A stretch of 64,000 nucleotides of DNA from JAATFS01 sp037145635. GTDB taxonomy: Bacteria > Pseudomonadota > Gammaproteobacteria > Xanthomonadales > Xanthomonadaceae. The position numbers and the translations under genes were made by a program. Positions 49,096-56,625 of this stretch are shown piece after piece. Where the stretch lies: the NCBI GenBank assembly GCA_037145635.1, contig JBBCXB010000004.1, forward strand, positions 1 to 64,000, in the 5' to 3' direction. The stretch's first letter is position 1. Each line of letters begins with the position of its first letter. The notes beneath the pieces are model-generated. The model was not told the origin of the DNA, did no database searches, and worked only from the letters and a program-made list of their open reading frames with translations.

Positions 49096-49983
49096 ATGGA
49101 TACGCCAGGAACGCTCCTCCCGCCCGTGACGGCGGCCAGCCGCCTGCAGCTGCCGCCGGGCCCCTGGCGGACGCTGTACGAGGGTCTGTGCGCGCGCTTC
49201 CCACAGGTGGCGCCGGCGGCCTGGCGCAGCCGCTTCGCGCGCGGCCGGGTGCAGGACGCGGCCGGCCGGCCGTTGCCGATGGACCTGCCGTGGCGGGTGG
49301 GGCTGGAGGTGCGCTACTTCCGCGAGGTGCCCGACGAGCCGGCGATCGCGGCGGTCGAGGCGATCGTCCACGCCGACGCCGAGCTGGTGGTGGCCGACAA
49401 GCCGCACGGGTTGCCGGTGATGCCGGCCGGTCGCTTCGTGCGCGAGACCCTGCTGGCGCGGCTGGTGGCGCGCCTGGGCAACCCGGCGCTGGTGCCGCTG
49501 CACCGGATCGACCGCGGCACCGCGGGGCTGGTGCTGTTCTCGGCCAACCCGGCCACGCGCGGGGCCTACCAGGCACTGTTCCGCGAGGGCCGGATCGAGA
49601 AGACCTACGAGGCGCTGGCACCGGCGCTGCCGACGCTGGCGTTCCCGCTCACGCGGGCCAGCCGGCTGGCGCCGGGGGAGCCGTTCTTCCGCATGTGCGA
49701 GGTGGACGGCCTGCCCAACAGCCTCAGCCGCATCGACTGCCTGGAGCGCCGCGACGAGGGCCCCTGGCGCTATCGGCTGGTGCCGGTGAGCGGGCGCAAG
49801 CACCAGCTGCGCGTGCACATGGCGGCGCTGGGCGCACCGATCGTGGGCGACGACTGCTATCCGCGGCTGGACGCCACGGCCGGTCCGCTGCAGCTGCTGG
49901 CACGGGAGCTGGCGTTCGACGACCCGCTGGACGGCCGCAGGCGCACGTTCGTCAGCGCGTTGCACCTGCCGTCGAGGGGCTAG
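49096..49983 (+). CDS. RluA-family pseudouridine synthase
   Basis: A 295-residue RNA pseudouridine synthase. It has the catalytic motif HRIDRGTAGLVLF with the nucleophile Asp, VADKPHGLPVMPAG upstream and GRKHQLRVHMAALGAPIVGD downstream. An N-terminal segment resembles a shortened S4-like region (WRSRFARGRVQDAAGRPL). Its target (rRNA or tRNA uridine) cannot be fixed from sequence. GATAAT at 49082-49087 lies 8 nt before the ATG, so the mRNA may be nearly leaderless. An in-frame GTG at 49090 is an alternative start. Confidence 0.9.
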   Translation: MDTPGTLLPPVTAASRLQLPPGPWRTLYEGLCARFPQVAPAAWRSRFARGRVQDAAGRPLPMDLPWRVGLEVRYFREVPDEPAIAAVEAIVHADAELVVADKPHGLPVMPAGRFVRETLLARLVARLGNPALVPLHRIDRGTAGLVLFSANPATRGAYQALFREGRIEKTYEALAPALPTLAFPLTRASRLAPGEPFFRMCEVDGLPNSLSRIDCLERRDEGPWRYRLVPVSGRKHQLRVHMAALGAPIVGDDCYPRLDATAGPLQLLARELAFDDPLDGRRRTFVSALHLPSRG

Positions 49984-50271
49984 CCGCGGCGGGCCTGCGC
50001 CCATGCAGCGACTCGCCCTGGCATTTCCTCTTCGATCTTCGAATCCCCAATCCCCAATCCGCCGTAAGCCGGAAAGCCGGAAGCGACGAGTCCGCGGCCA
50101 CAAGTCGTTACCGATAGCTTGCCGAGGCTTCCCGTCTTGCCGAGGCGGTTCCGGTCAGGCTGACGCCTCCCTTCACGCAGACGCCTCCCTCGAGTGCGTG
50201 ATTGCGCCGATGCCAGGTCGTTCGCGTCGGACGGTGGATCGAGGCGGGGCGCCTCGCTTGCCTGCGTGGGA

Positions 50272-50375
50272 GGGGTCCGCGGGTGCCGGGGCAGGACACG
50301 CCGTGAACCCATCCCTGGGGGCTCTTCCACGACATCCATGTCGTGGAAGGTCCTGCCCCGGCACCCGCGAACCCC
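50272..50375. repeat. Composite palindrome F1, copy C
   Basis: Left arm 50272-50297 and right arm 50350-50375 pair over 26 bp with one mismatch (at 50370). The inner hairpin 50324-50333/50340-50349 is identical to copy A. Homology with copy B spans about 190 bp including both flanks. Confidence 0.88.
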
Positions 50376-50480
50376 TCTGCACGGATGGCCGGTTTGGCGG
50401 AACCCAAGGCGCTGCTTCGGGACGGTTCGTGCTGCGGCTTGCTCTGGCTCATCACGACGAGCAGCCATCAGCCCGCCGCC

Positions 50481-50532
50481 AAAGCCGACAGTCAAAGCCG
50501 ACAGTCAAAACCGACAGTCAAAACCGACAGTC
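50481..50532 (+). repeat. 13-bp tandem repeat, four copies
   Basis: Four head-to-tail units AAAGCCGACAGTC or AAAACCGACAGTC, with decaying copies to about 50590 (AAAGCCAAATCC, AAAGCCAACAGGC). The period is too short and spacers are absent, so this is not a CRISPR array. Confidence 0.85.
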
Positions 50533-50696
50533 AAAGCCAAATCCAAAGCCAACAGGCAAATCCGGAGTCAACAGGCAGATCCAGAGCCAAAGGCCATCGG
50601 CCAACTATCCAGGAGGAATTCCAACCGTGCTGTCAGCTACGCGGCTACACAAAGCATCGGCCACCGGCTTCCGTAGACGTTGCAATGACTGGCCGA

Positions 50697-50809
50697 GGCG
50701 ACAGCGTGGCCGGGGATAGGCGGAGAGCGGCACAGGGATGTGCCGCGGCGGCGAGTCGGACAGGATGTCCGCCCGAGCCGAGGAGCCTATCCCCGGTCAC
50801 GCTGTCGCC
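50697..50809. repeat. Composite palindrome F2, copy 2
   Basis: Left arm 50697-50720 and right arm 50786-50809 pair over 24 bp with one mismatch. The inner hairpin 50727-50733/50740-50746 matches copy 1. Relative to copy 1, one arm position changes from T-A to A-T on both sides at once (GGCGTCAG with CTGACGCC against GGCGACAG with CTGTCGCC). Confidence 0.87.
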
Positions 50810-51002
50810 CCTTGCCGAAGCCAGCCATCGTGCCGCTACACCAGGCGTAATGCTGCTACGCCGAGGGAGCCTATCCCCGGTCACGCTGACGCCCCTCGCC
50901 GAAGCCAGCCATCGTGCCCCCACGCCAGAGGTGGTGCTGCCGTCACCGAGGAGCCTGTCTCCGGTCGCGCTGTCGCCCCTCGCCGGAGCCGACCATCGTG
51001 CA
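50778..51002 (+). repeat. Tandem F2 right-arm units
   Basis: Three units starting at 50778, 50861 and 50946 (periods 83 and 85 bp), each beginning CCGAGG(G)AGCCT and reading into CGCTGNCGCCCC and CATCGTGC. Units two and three repeat the F2 right arm without the left arm. Divergence between units is about 10-15% by eye. Confidence 0.8.
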
Positions 51003-51360
51003 CGTTTGGGAAGCTCTGGCCGGACAGCTGCACGAGGCAGAGGCATCGGGCAGGGCCCAACGTGCCAGGCAGCCTTTCCCGGTTGCGCTGGTGTCCGGCT
51101 AAACCCCTGAGGGTGGCTTTGCTTCAGGCTTTCGCGCTGACGCACCAGATAGTCCGCCCAAAGAGCCAGGCTGGACTGGAGCGCGTTCCACCCGACCTGC
51201 CACTGGCCGGCGGGATGCCGCCTCCGGCCGAAATCGCGCAGTTGCCGGGCTCCGGCGGGGTCGGAGGCGTGCGGGAGACCCCGGCGAGGCCGCCGGCTCC
51301 GCCTCGAAACCCTTGTCCCAGCTGGGGTTTCGCACTTATCGACCGGGCCCCTGAAAAATG

Positions 51361-51560
51361 AATCAAATCCCTATCGCTTTTTGCCGCGAAGGCTAGTAAC
51401 GTGGGTTCCACTGTGTTTGCTAGGGTCACCGTGAATCGTGGCCTGGTGCAGTTGATCTCGCGATCCGCTTCATCGTTCCGCTTTACCAACGCCTGCAACT
51501 CAGTCTCGGCCCCAATGAGTGGTGGCTGCGATTATTTCAACTATGTTCCAGGAGTTAGTA
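51361..51560 (+). promoter_or_regulatory. cspA promoter and long 5' leader region
   Basis: About 200 bp of distinctly lower GC precede cspA, with a good ribosome-binding site (AGGAG) 8 nt before its ATG. Cold-shock genes commonly have long structured leaders that act as RNA thermosensors. No cold-box sequence could be confirmed by eye. Confidence 0.45.
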
Positions 51561-51770
51561 ATGTCTGATCGTCAGAGCGGTACCGTGAAGTGGTTCAACG
51601 ATGCCAAGGGCTTCGGCTTCATCACCCCGGAAAGCGGCCCGGACCTGTTCGTGCACTTCCGCGCCATCCAGGGCACCGGCTTCAAGTCGCTGCAGGAAGG
51701 CCAGAAGGTGACCTTCGTCGCCGTGCAGGGCCAGAAGGGCATGCAGGCTGACCAGGTGCAGGCGGTCTAA
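51561..51770 (+). CDS. cspA: Cold shock protein, CspA family
   Basis: A 69-residue single-stranded nucleic-acid-binding protein that melts RNA structure. It opens SGTVKWFNDAKGFGFI (RNP1) and has LFVHF (RNP2) before the C-terminal GQKVTFVAVQGQKGMQA. The full CspA length is kept. The ATG at 51561 has AGGAG at the right distance. A strong terminator follows. It is monocistronic. Confidence 0.96.
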   Translation: MSDRQSGTVKWFNDAKGFGFITPESGPDLFVHFRAIQGTGFKSLQEGQKVTFVAVQGQKGMQADQVQAV

Positions 51771-51801
51771 TCCCCGCCCGCGACCGTACGGTTGCTTGAA
51801 G

Positions 51802-51831
51802 CGCCGGAAGCGAAAGTTTCCGGCGTTTTTA
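51802..51831 (+). terminator. Intrinsic terminator of cspA
   Basis: Perfect 8-bp arms CGCCGGAA (51802-51809) and TTCCGGCG (51818-51825) are followed directly by TTTTTA. It lies 31 bp after the cspA stop. Confidence 0.9.
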
Positions 51832-51912
51832 TTTGTGCGGCGCGCGGCGCCGCGACGCGGGCTTGCCATCGCCGCGCTTACCATCGCCGTTTCCCGAGTC
51901 CGCGGAACCGCG

Positions 51913-52611
51913 ATGATCACTGTCCACCACCTCAACAACTCCCGTTCCCACCGCGTGCTGTGGATGCTGGAGGAGCTGTCGCTGCCGTACCAGATCGTGC
52001 GTTATGCGCGCGACCCCAAGACCATGCTGGCGCCGCCGGCGCTGCGGGCGATCCACCCGCTGGGCAAGTCGCCGGTGCTGGTGGACGGCGAGCACACCCT
52101 GGCCGAGTCCGGCGCGATCCTGGAATACCTGGCCGATCACTACGACACCGAGCGCATGCTGTCGCCCGCGCCCAAGCCGCTGGATTCGCCCGAGCGGCTG
52201 CGCTACCGCTACTGGATGCACTATGCCGAGGGCTCGGCGATGCCGCCGCTGGTGATGACGCTGGTGTTCAGCCGCATCCGCTCGGCGCCGATGCCGTTCT
52301 TCGCCAAACCGATCGCGCGCGCCATCGTGGACAAGGCGATGAAGGGCTTCGTCGGCCCGCAGGTCAAGCTGCACCTGGAATGGATGGAGCGCGAGCTGGC
52401 CGAGACCGGCTGGTTCGCCGGCGACCGCTTCACCGCCGCCGACATCCAGATGAGCTTTCCGGTGCAGGCGGCCGCCGCGCGCGGCGGCGGGCTCGCCCCC
52501 TATCCGCGGCTGGCCGCGTTCCTGCAGCGCATCGAGCAGCGCCCGGGCTACCAGCATGCGCTGCGCCAGGGCGGGCCGCTGGAACTGCTGGGGGCGTCCG
52601 ACGCCCGCTGA
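51913..52611 (+). CDS. Glutathione S-transferase
   Basis: A 232-residue cytosolic GST. The N-terminal thioredoxin fold has HHLNNSRSHRVLWMLEELSLPY, with a Ser/Arg-rich active-site loop typical of bacterial beta-like classes, then the cis-Pro segment KSPVLVDGE and LAESGAILEYLADHY. A helical C-terminal domain has GDRFTAADIQMSFP. The start at 51913 opens directly on the fold. The substrate is unknown. Confidence 0.93.
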   Translation: MITVHHLNNSRSHRVLWMLEELSLPYQIVRYARDPKTMLAPPALRAIHPLGKSPVLVDGEHTLAESGAILEYLADHYDTERMLSPAPKPLDSPERLRYRYWMHYAEGSAMPPLVMTLVFSRIRSAPMPFFAKPIARAIVDKAMKGFVGPQVKLHLEWMERELAETGWFAGDRFTAADIQMSFPVQAAAARGGGLAPYPRLAAFLQRIEQRPGYQHALRQGGPLELLGASDAR

Positions 52612-52629
52612 GGCCGGCGGCCGGGCCGG

Positions 52630-53514
52630 TCAGCGCGGCGGGCAGCGGCGGATGAAGGCGATGCTGTCGGCCATCACCGGCAGCGCCGGGTCGTCCTTGC
52701 GCAGGGCCAGCGCCAGGCCGAGATGGCCCACGCCCGGATAGCTGCGCACCTCTGCCGCCACCCCGACGCGCTGCAGCGCCGCGCGCAGCGAATCGCTGTT
52801 GGCCGGCTCCACCACGCGGTCGGCATCGCCGTGCAGCAGCAGCGCCGGCGGGCTGTCGCGCTCGACGAAGTTCACCGGCTGCGACAGCCGCTGCTGCGCC
52901 GGATCGCTGCCGAACATGCCGATCAGGTCGCGCTCGGTCAGCGGCAGGAAATCGTAGGGGCCCGCCAGCCCGACCAGGCCGCACAGATCGGCCGGCGCCA
53001 GTTGCTGCGCATGCAGCCAGCGTGGGTCGGTGGCCAGCAGCGCGGCGATATGGGCGCCGGCGGAGTGCCCCATCAGCACCAGCCGCCGCGGGTCGCCGCC
53101 GTGTTCGGCCGCGTGCCGGCGCGCCCAGGCCACGGCCGCGGCGGCATCGGTCATGAAGCCATCCATCTTCACCTGCGGGTACTTGCGGTAGTCCGGCACG
53201 ATCGCGACCACGCCGTGCCGCGCCAGCGCCTCGCCGGCCCAGCGGTACTGCTGGCGGTTGCCGGTCTGCCAGGTGCCGCCGTGGAAGAACACCACCACCG
53301 GGGCATTGCGCGCGTCGGCCGGACGGTAGACGTCCAGCTTGAGGCCGTGCGCGGGGTCGAACGTCACCGCCCGCTGCTCGCTCAGGCCGGCGCGCGCGGA
53401 GGTGGCGTTGACGCCGCTGAAGAACACACTGCTGCAGCCGGACAGCAGCAGCGACCACAGCGCGAGCAGCAGGGGGCGCGGCCAGCGCGGTGGCGAAGGG
53501 GAGGCGTGCGGCAT
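52630..53514 (-). CDS. Alpha/beta-hydrolase lipoprotein (carboxylesterase-like)
   Basis: A 294-residue predicted lipoprotein (lipobox LLLSGC near residue 27). The hydrolase domain has the oxyanion motif VVFFHGGTWQTG, nucleophile GHSAGAHIAALL, acid in LLHGDADRVVEP and His in YPGVGHLG. This HSL/BD-FAE-like pattern is typical of small esterases or feruloyl/acetyl-esterase relatives. The substrate is unknown. The start at 53514 gives a clean signal peptide. It is convergent with the GST gene and divergent from selO. Confidence 0.88.
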   Translation of the reverse strand: MPHASPSPPRWPRPLLLALWSLLLSGCSSVFFSGVNATSARAGLSEQRAVTFDPAHGLKLDVYRPADARNAPVVVFFHGGTWQTGNRQQYRWAGEALARHGVVAIVPDYRKYPQVKMDGFMTDAAAAVAWARRHAAEHGGDPRRLVLMGHSAGAHIAALLATDPRWLHAQQLAPADLCGLVGLAGPYDFLPLTERDLIGMFGSDPAQQRLSQPVNFVERDSPPALLLHGDADRVVEPANSDSLRAALQRVGVAAEVRSYPGVGHLGLALALRKDDPALPVMADSIAFIRRCPPR

Positions 53515-53663
53515 CGGAGAGCTACCTGGAAGGGGCGGGAAGCATGCGCGAGGCGCATGTCGGCAGGGCGTGCACGTGCCGGAGCGGTGCGGCAGTGCAT
53601 ACGTGCGCCGCGGCACCGCGGATGCGCCCGCGCCGTTCACCGCCGCTGCCCTAAGCTGGCCGC

Positions 53664-55217
53664 ATGGACGCACTGACCTTCGACAACCGCTTCGTCAACG
53701 AACTGCCCGGCGATCCTGAACGCGGGCCGCGCCGGCGCGAGGTGACCGCGGCGCTGTGGTCGGAGGTGGCGCCGACGCCGGTGCCGGCGCCGCGGCTGCT
53801 GGCCCATTCGGCCGAAGTGGCCGCCGCGCTGGGGTTCGATGCCGCCACGCTCGCCACGCCGCGGTTCGCGGAGGTGTTCGGCGGCAATGCGCTGTACCCC
53901 GGCATGCAGCCGTATGCGGCGAACTACGGTGGCCACCAGTTCGGGCACTGGGCCGGCCAGCTCGGCGACGGCCGCGCGATCGCGCTCGGCGAGCTGATCG
54001 GCGCCGACGGCCGCCGCCACGAGCTGCAGCTCAAGGGGGCCGGTCAGACCCCGTACTCGCGCGGCGCCGACGGCCGTGCGGTGCTGCGCTCGTCGATCCG
54101 CGAGTTCCTGTGCAGCGAGGCCATGCACCACCTCGGCGTACCGACCACGCGCGCGCTGTGCCTGGTCGGTACCGGCGAGGCGGTGGTGCGCGACATGTTC
54201 TACGACGGCCGCCCGCGCGCGGAGCCCGGCGCGGTGGTGTGCCGGGTGGCGCCCTCGTTCCTGCGTTTCGGCAGCTTCGAGCTGCCGGCCTCGCGCGGCG
54301 ACGTGGCATTGCTGCGGCAGCTGGCCGACTTCAGCGTGCGGCGCGACTTCCCGGAACTGGCCGGGCAGGGCGAGGCGCGGTATGCCGAATGGTTCGGCCA
54401 GGTGTGCGAGCGCAGCGCGCGGATGGTGGCGCAGTGGATGCGGGTGGGCTTCGTGCACGGGGTGATGAACACCGACAACATGTCGATCCTGGGACTGACG
54501 ATCGACTACGGCCCCTACGGCTGGATCGACGACTACGATCCGGACTGGACGCCCAACACCACCGATGCCCAGGGCCGGCGCTACCGCTTCGGCACCCAGC
54601 CGCAGGTGGCGTACTGGAACCTGGGGCGCCTGGCGCAGGCGCTGGCGCCGCTGTTCGGCGACGTGGCGCCGCTGCAGGCGGGGCTGGAACGCTTCCGTGA
54701 CCGCTACGTGGCGGCGGACCGCCGGCATGCTGCCGACAAGCTCGGCCTGGCCGAGTGCGGCGACGCCGACCTGGCGCTGATGGCCGAGCTGCGCACGCTG
54801 ATGCAGCAGGGCGAGATGGACATGACGCTGACCTTCCTCGGCCTGGCCGACTGCGCGGACGGGTCCGCGGACGCGCTGCAGCCGGCGTTCTATTCGGACG
54901 GCCGGCAGGCGCAGGTGCGCGAGGCCCTGGACGCGTGGCTGCAGCGCTACGCCGCGCGCGTGCGCGAGGACGCAGCACCGGCCGCGCAGCGGCGCGAGCG
55001 CATGCGCCTGGCCAACCCGCGCTACGTGCTGCGCAACTACCTCGCGCAGCTGGCGATCGACCGCGCCGAGCTGGGCGACCCGGGCGGCATCGCCGAGCTG
55101 CTGGACGTGCTGCGGCGGCCATACGAGGCCCAGCCGGGCCGCGAGGCCTTCGCGCTCAGGCGCCCGGACTGGGCGCGCGACCGCGCCGGCTGTTCGATGC
55201 TGTCGTGCAGTTCGTGA
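53664..55217 (+). CDS. selO: Protein adenylyltransferase SelO (YdiU)
   Basis: A 517-residue pseudokinase-fold enzyme that transfers AMP to Ser/Thr/Tyr of redox proteins. It has NRFVNELPGD near the start, ALYPGMQPYAANYGGHQFG, the ATP-binding LQLKGAGQTPYSRGADGRAV, FVHGVMNTDNMSILGLTIDYGP (shown in part) and DDYDP. The C terminus is SMLSCSS: a Cys occupies the place of the selenocysteine of vertebrate SelO, as usual in bacteria. The length is slightly above E. coli YdiU. Confidence 0.95.
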   Translation: MDALTFDNRFVNELPGDPERGPRRREVTAALWSEVAPTPVPAPRLLAHSAEVAAALGFDAATLATPRFAEVFGGNALYPGMQPYAANYGGHQFGHWAGQLGDGRAIALGELIGADGRRHELQLKGAGQTPYSRGADGRAVLRSSIREFLCSEAMHHLGVPTTRALCLVGTGEAVVRDMFYDGRPRAEPGAVVCRVAPSFLRFGSFELPASRGDVALLRQLADFSVRRDFPELAGQGEARYAEWFGQVCERSARMVAQWMRVGFVHGVMNTDNMSILGLTIDYGPYGWIDDYDPDWTPNTTDAQGRRYRFGTQPQVAYWNLGRLAQALAPLFGDVAPLQAGLERFRDRYVAADRRHAADKLGLAECGDADLALMAELRTLMQQGEMDMTLTFLGLADCADGSADALQPAFYSDGRQAQVREALDAWLQRYAARVREDAAPAAQRRERMRLANPRYVLRNYLAQLAIDRAELGDPGGIAELLDVLRRPYEAQPGREAFALRRPDWARDRAGCSMLSCSS

Positions 55218-55458
55218 CGGCCGCAGGCCCGTGGACCGGCGGCGCGCTCGCACGAGCCCGGCCGGGTCCGTTCGGCGGCATCGTGAACGGGCCGTTCGAG
55301 GCGCGTGGCGAGCGCACCGGCCCCGTCGTCCCGGCGTGCCGTACCGGCCTGCGGATCGGCTTTGGCGCATCGGTTCGCGCCGCGCGGGACTAGCGGTGGC
55401 CCCGGCATCCGGGCACGATTACCTGCCTTCCCTCCCCCCTGTTTCAAGGATCACCCGC

Positions 55459-56619
55459 ATGTCCGCGCCTTCCGTCGTCCGCCGCTGTCGCGCGTGGCCA
55501 GGGTTGCTGTTCCTGCTGTTCGTCCTCGCCGGTTGCGGCGGCCAGGCCCCGGCGCCGGCCGCGCGCGCCAAGGCGGTGGCGGTCCTCACCCTGCAACCGC
55601 AGCGCGTGCCTCTGAGCGTGGAGCTCGCCGGCCGCACCGTCGCCTCGGAGGAATCCGAGGTCCGGCCGCAGGTCAGCGGCATCCTAGTCAAGCGGCTGTT
55701 CGAGGAGGGCGCGCAGGTGCGCGCCGGGCAGCCGCTGTTCCAGATCGAACCCACGCTGTACCAAGCGGCGGCCAACGAGGCGCGTGCCAACCTGGCCACC
55801 GCCGACGCCGCGCTGGCCACCGCGCAGCTGCGTGCCGCGCGCTACCGCGAGCTGGGCAAGACCCGGCTCGCCGCGCAGCAGGACGTCGACGATGCCGAGG
55901 CCAGCTTCAAGCAGGCGGTGGCCGCGCGCGACGCCAACCGCGCCGCGCTCGACACTGCACGGACCCAGCTGCGCTTCGCCACCGTGGATGCGCCGATCAG
56001 CGGCCGCATCGGCCGGGCCCGGGTCACGCCGGGCGCCCTGGTCACCGCCAGCCAGACCGACGCGATCGCCAAGATCCAGCGGCTGGACCCGATGAACGTG
56101 GACATCACCCAGTCCGGCAGCCAGTTCCTGGCGCTGCGCCGCGCCATCGCCGCCGGCGGCATGCAGGCCTCCACGGCCCAGGTCCGGCTGAAGCTCTCGG
56201 ACGGCACCGCGTACCCGCTGCCGGGCACGCTGGAGTTCGCCGACATCGATGTCGAGGCGACCACCGGCAGCGTCACCCTGCGCGCGCGGTTCCCCAATCC
56301 GGACGGCGAACTGCTGCCCGGGCTGTACGTGCGGGCGCTCGTCGGCCAGGGCGTGCGCGAACAGGCGCTGCTGGTGCCGCAGGCGGCGGTGGACCGTACC
56401 CCGCGCGGCGAGGCCCAGGTCTGGGTGGTGGGCGCGGACAACATCGCGCGCCAGCGCCAGTTCACCACGCTGCGCGCGGTCGGCGACCAGTGGCTGGTCG
56501 CCGACGGCCTGAAGCCGGGCGAGCGGGTGGTGGTGGAGGGCGCGCAGGGCCTGAGCGACGGCGCCGCCGTCACGGTGCGGCCGCCCGCCGCGGCCGGCGC
56601 CGCCGCGCGCAAGGGCTGA
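55459..56619 (+). CDS. RND efflux periplasmic adaptor (AcrA type)
   Basis: A 386-residue membrane-fusion lipoprotein (lipobox VLAGC near residue 27). Lipoyl halves (SEVRPQVSGILVKRLFEEG; TVDAPISGRIGRARVTPG) flank a coiled-coil hairpin (about 95-165), followed by the beta-barrel and membrane-proximal domains with VPQAAVDRTPRGEAQVWVV. It bridges the permease to an outer-membrane channel. The permease gene starts 6 bp downstream. No local TetR-type regulator or channel gene is present. Confidence 0.94.
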   Translation: MSAPSVVRRCRAWPGLLFLLFVLAGCGGQAPAPAARAKAVAVLTLQPQRVPLSVELAGRTVASEESEVRPQVSGILVKRLFEEGAQVRAGQPLFQIEPTLYQAAANEARANLATADAALATAQLRAARYRELGKTRLAAQQDVDDAEASFKQAVAARDANRAALDTARTQLRFATVDAPISGRIGRARVTPGALVTASQTDAIAKIQRLDPMNVDITQSGSQFLALRRAIAAGGMQASTAQVRLKLSDGTAYPLPGTLEFADIDVEATTGSVTLRARFPNPDGELLPGLYVRALVGQGVREQALLVPQAAVDRTPRGEAQVWVVGADNIARQRQFTTLRAVGDQWLVADGLKPGERVVVEGAQGLSDGAAVTVRPPAAAGAAARKG

Positions 56620-56625
56620 GCCGGC

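Larger units (their letters stand above)
49984..51560. repeat. Gene-free repeat region, right
   Basis: No credible gene was seen in 1.6 kb. It holds heptad remnants at 50041-50062, an F1 palindrome at 50272-50375, a 13-bp tandem at 50481-50532, an F2 palindrome at 50697-50809 and three tandem F2 right-arm units at 50778-51002. From about 51003 to 51360 nothing recognisable remains. 51361-51560 is less GC-rich and serves as the cspA upstream region. Confidence 0.8.

Noticed and set aside
50481..50532. Possible CRISPR array
   Set aside because: The 13-bp units are head-to-tail without spacers, and no cas gene is present.
51361..51560. Riboswitch in the cspA leader
   Set aside because: No known aptamer pattern could be recognised; a thermosensing leader is possible but was not demonstrated by eye.
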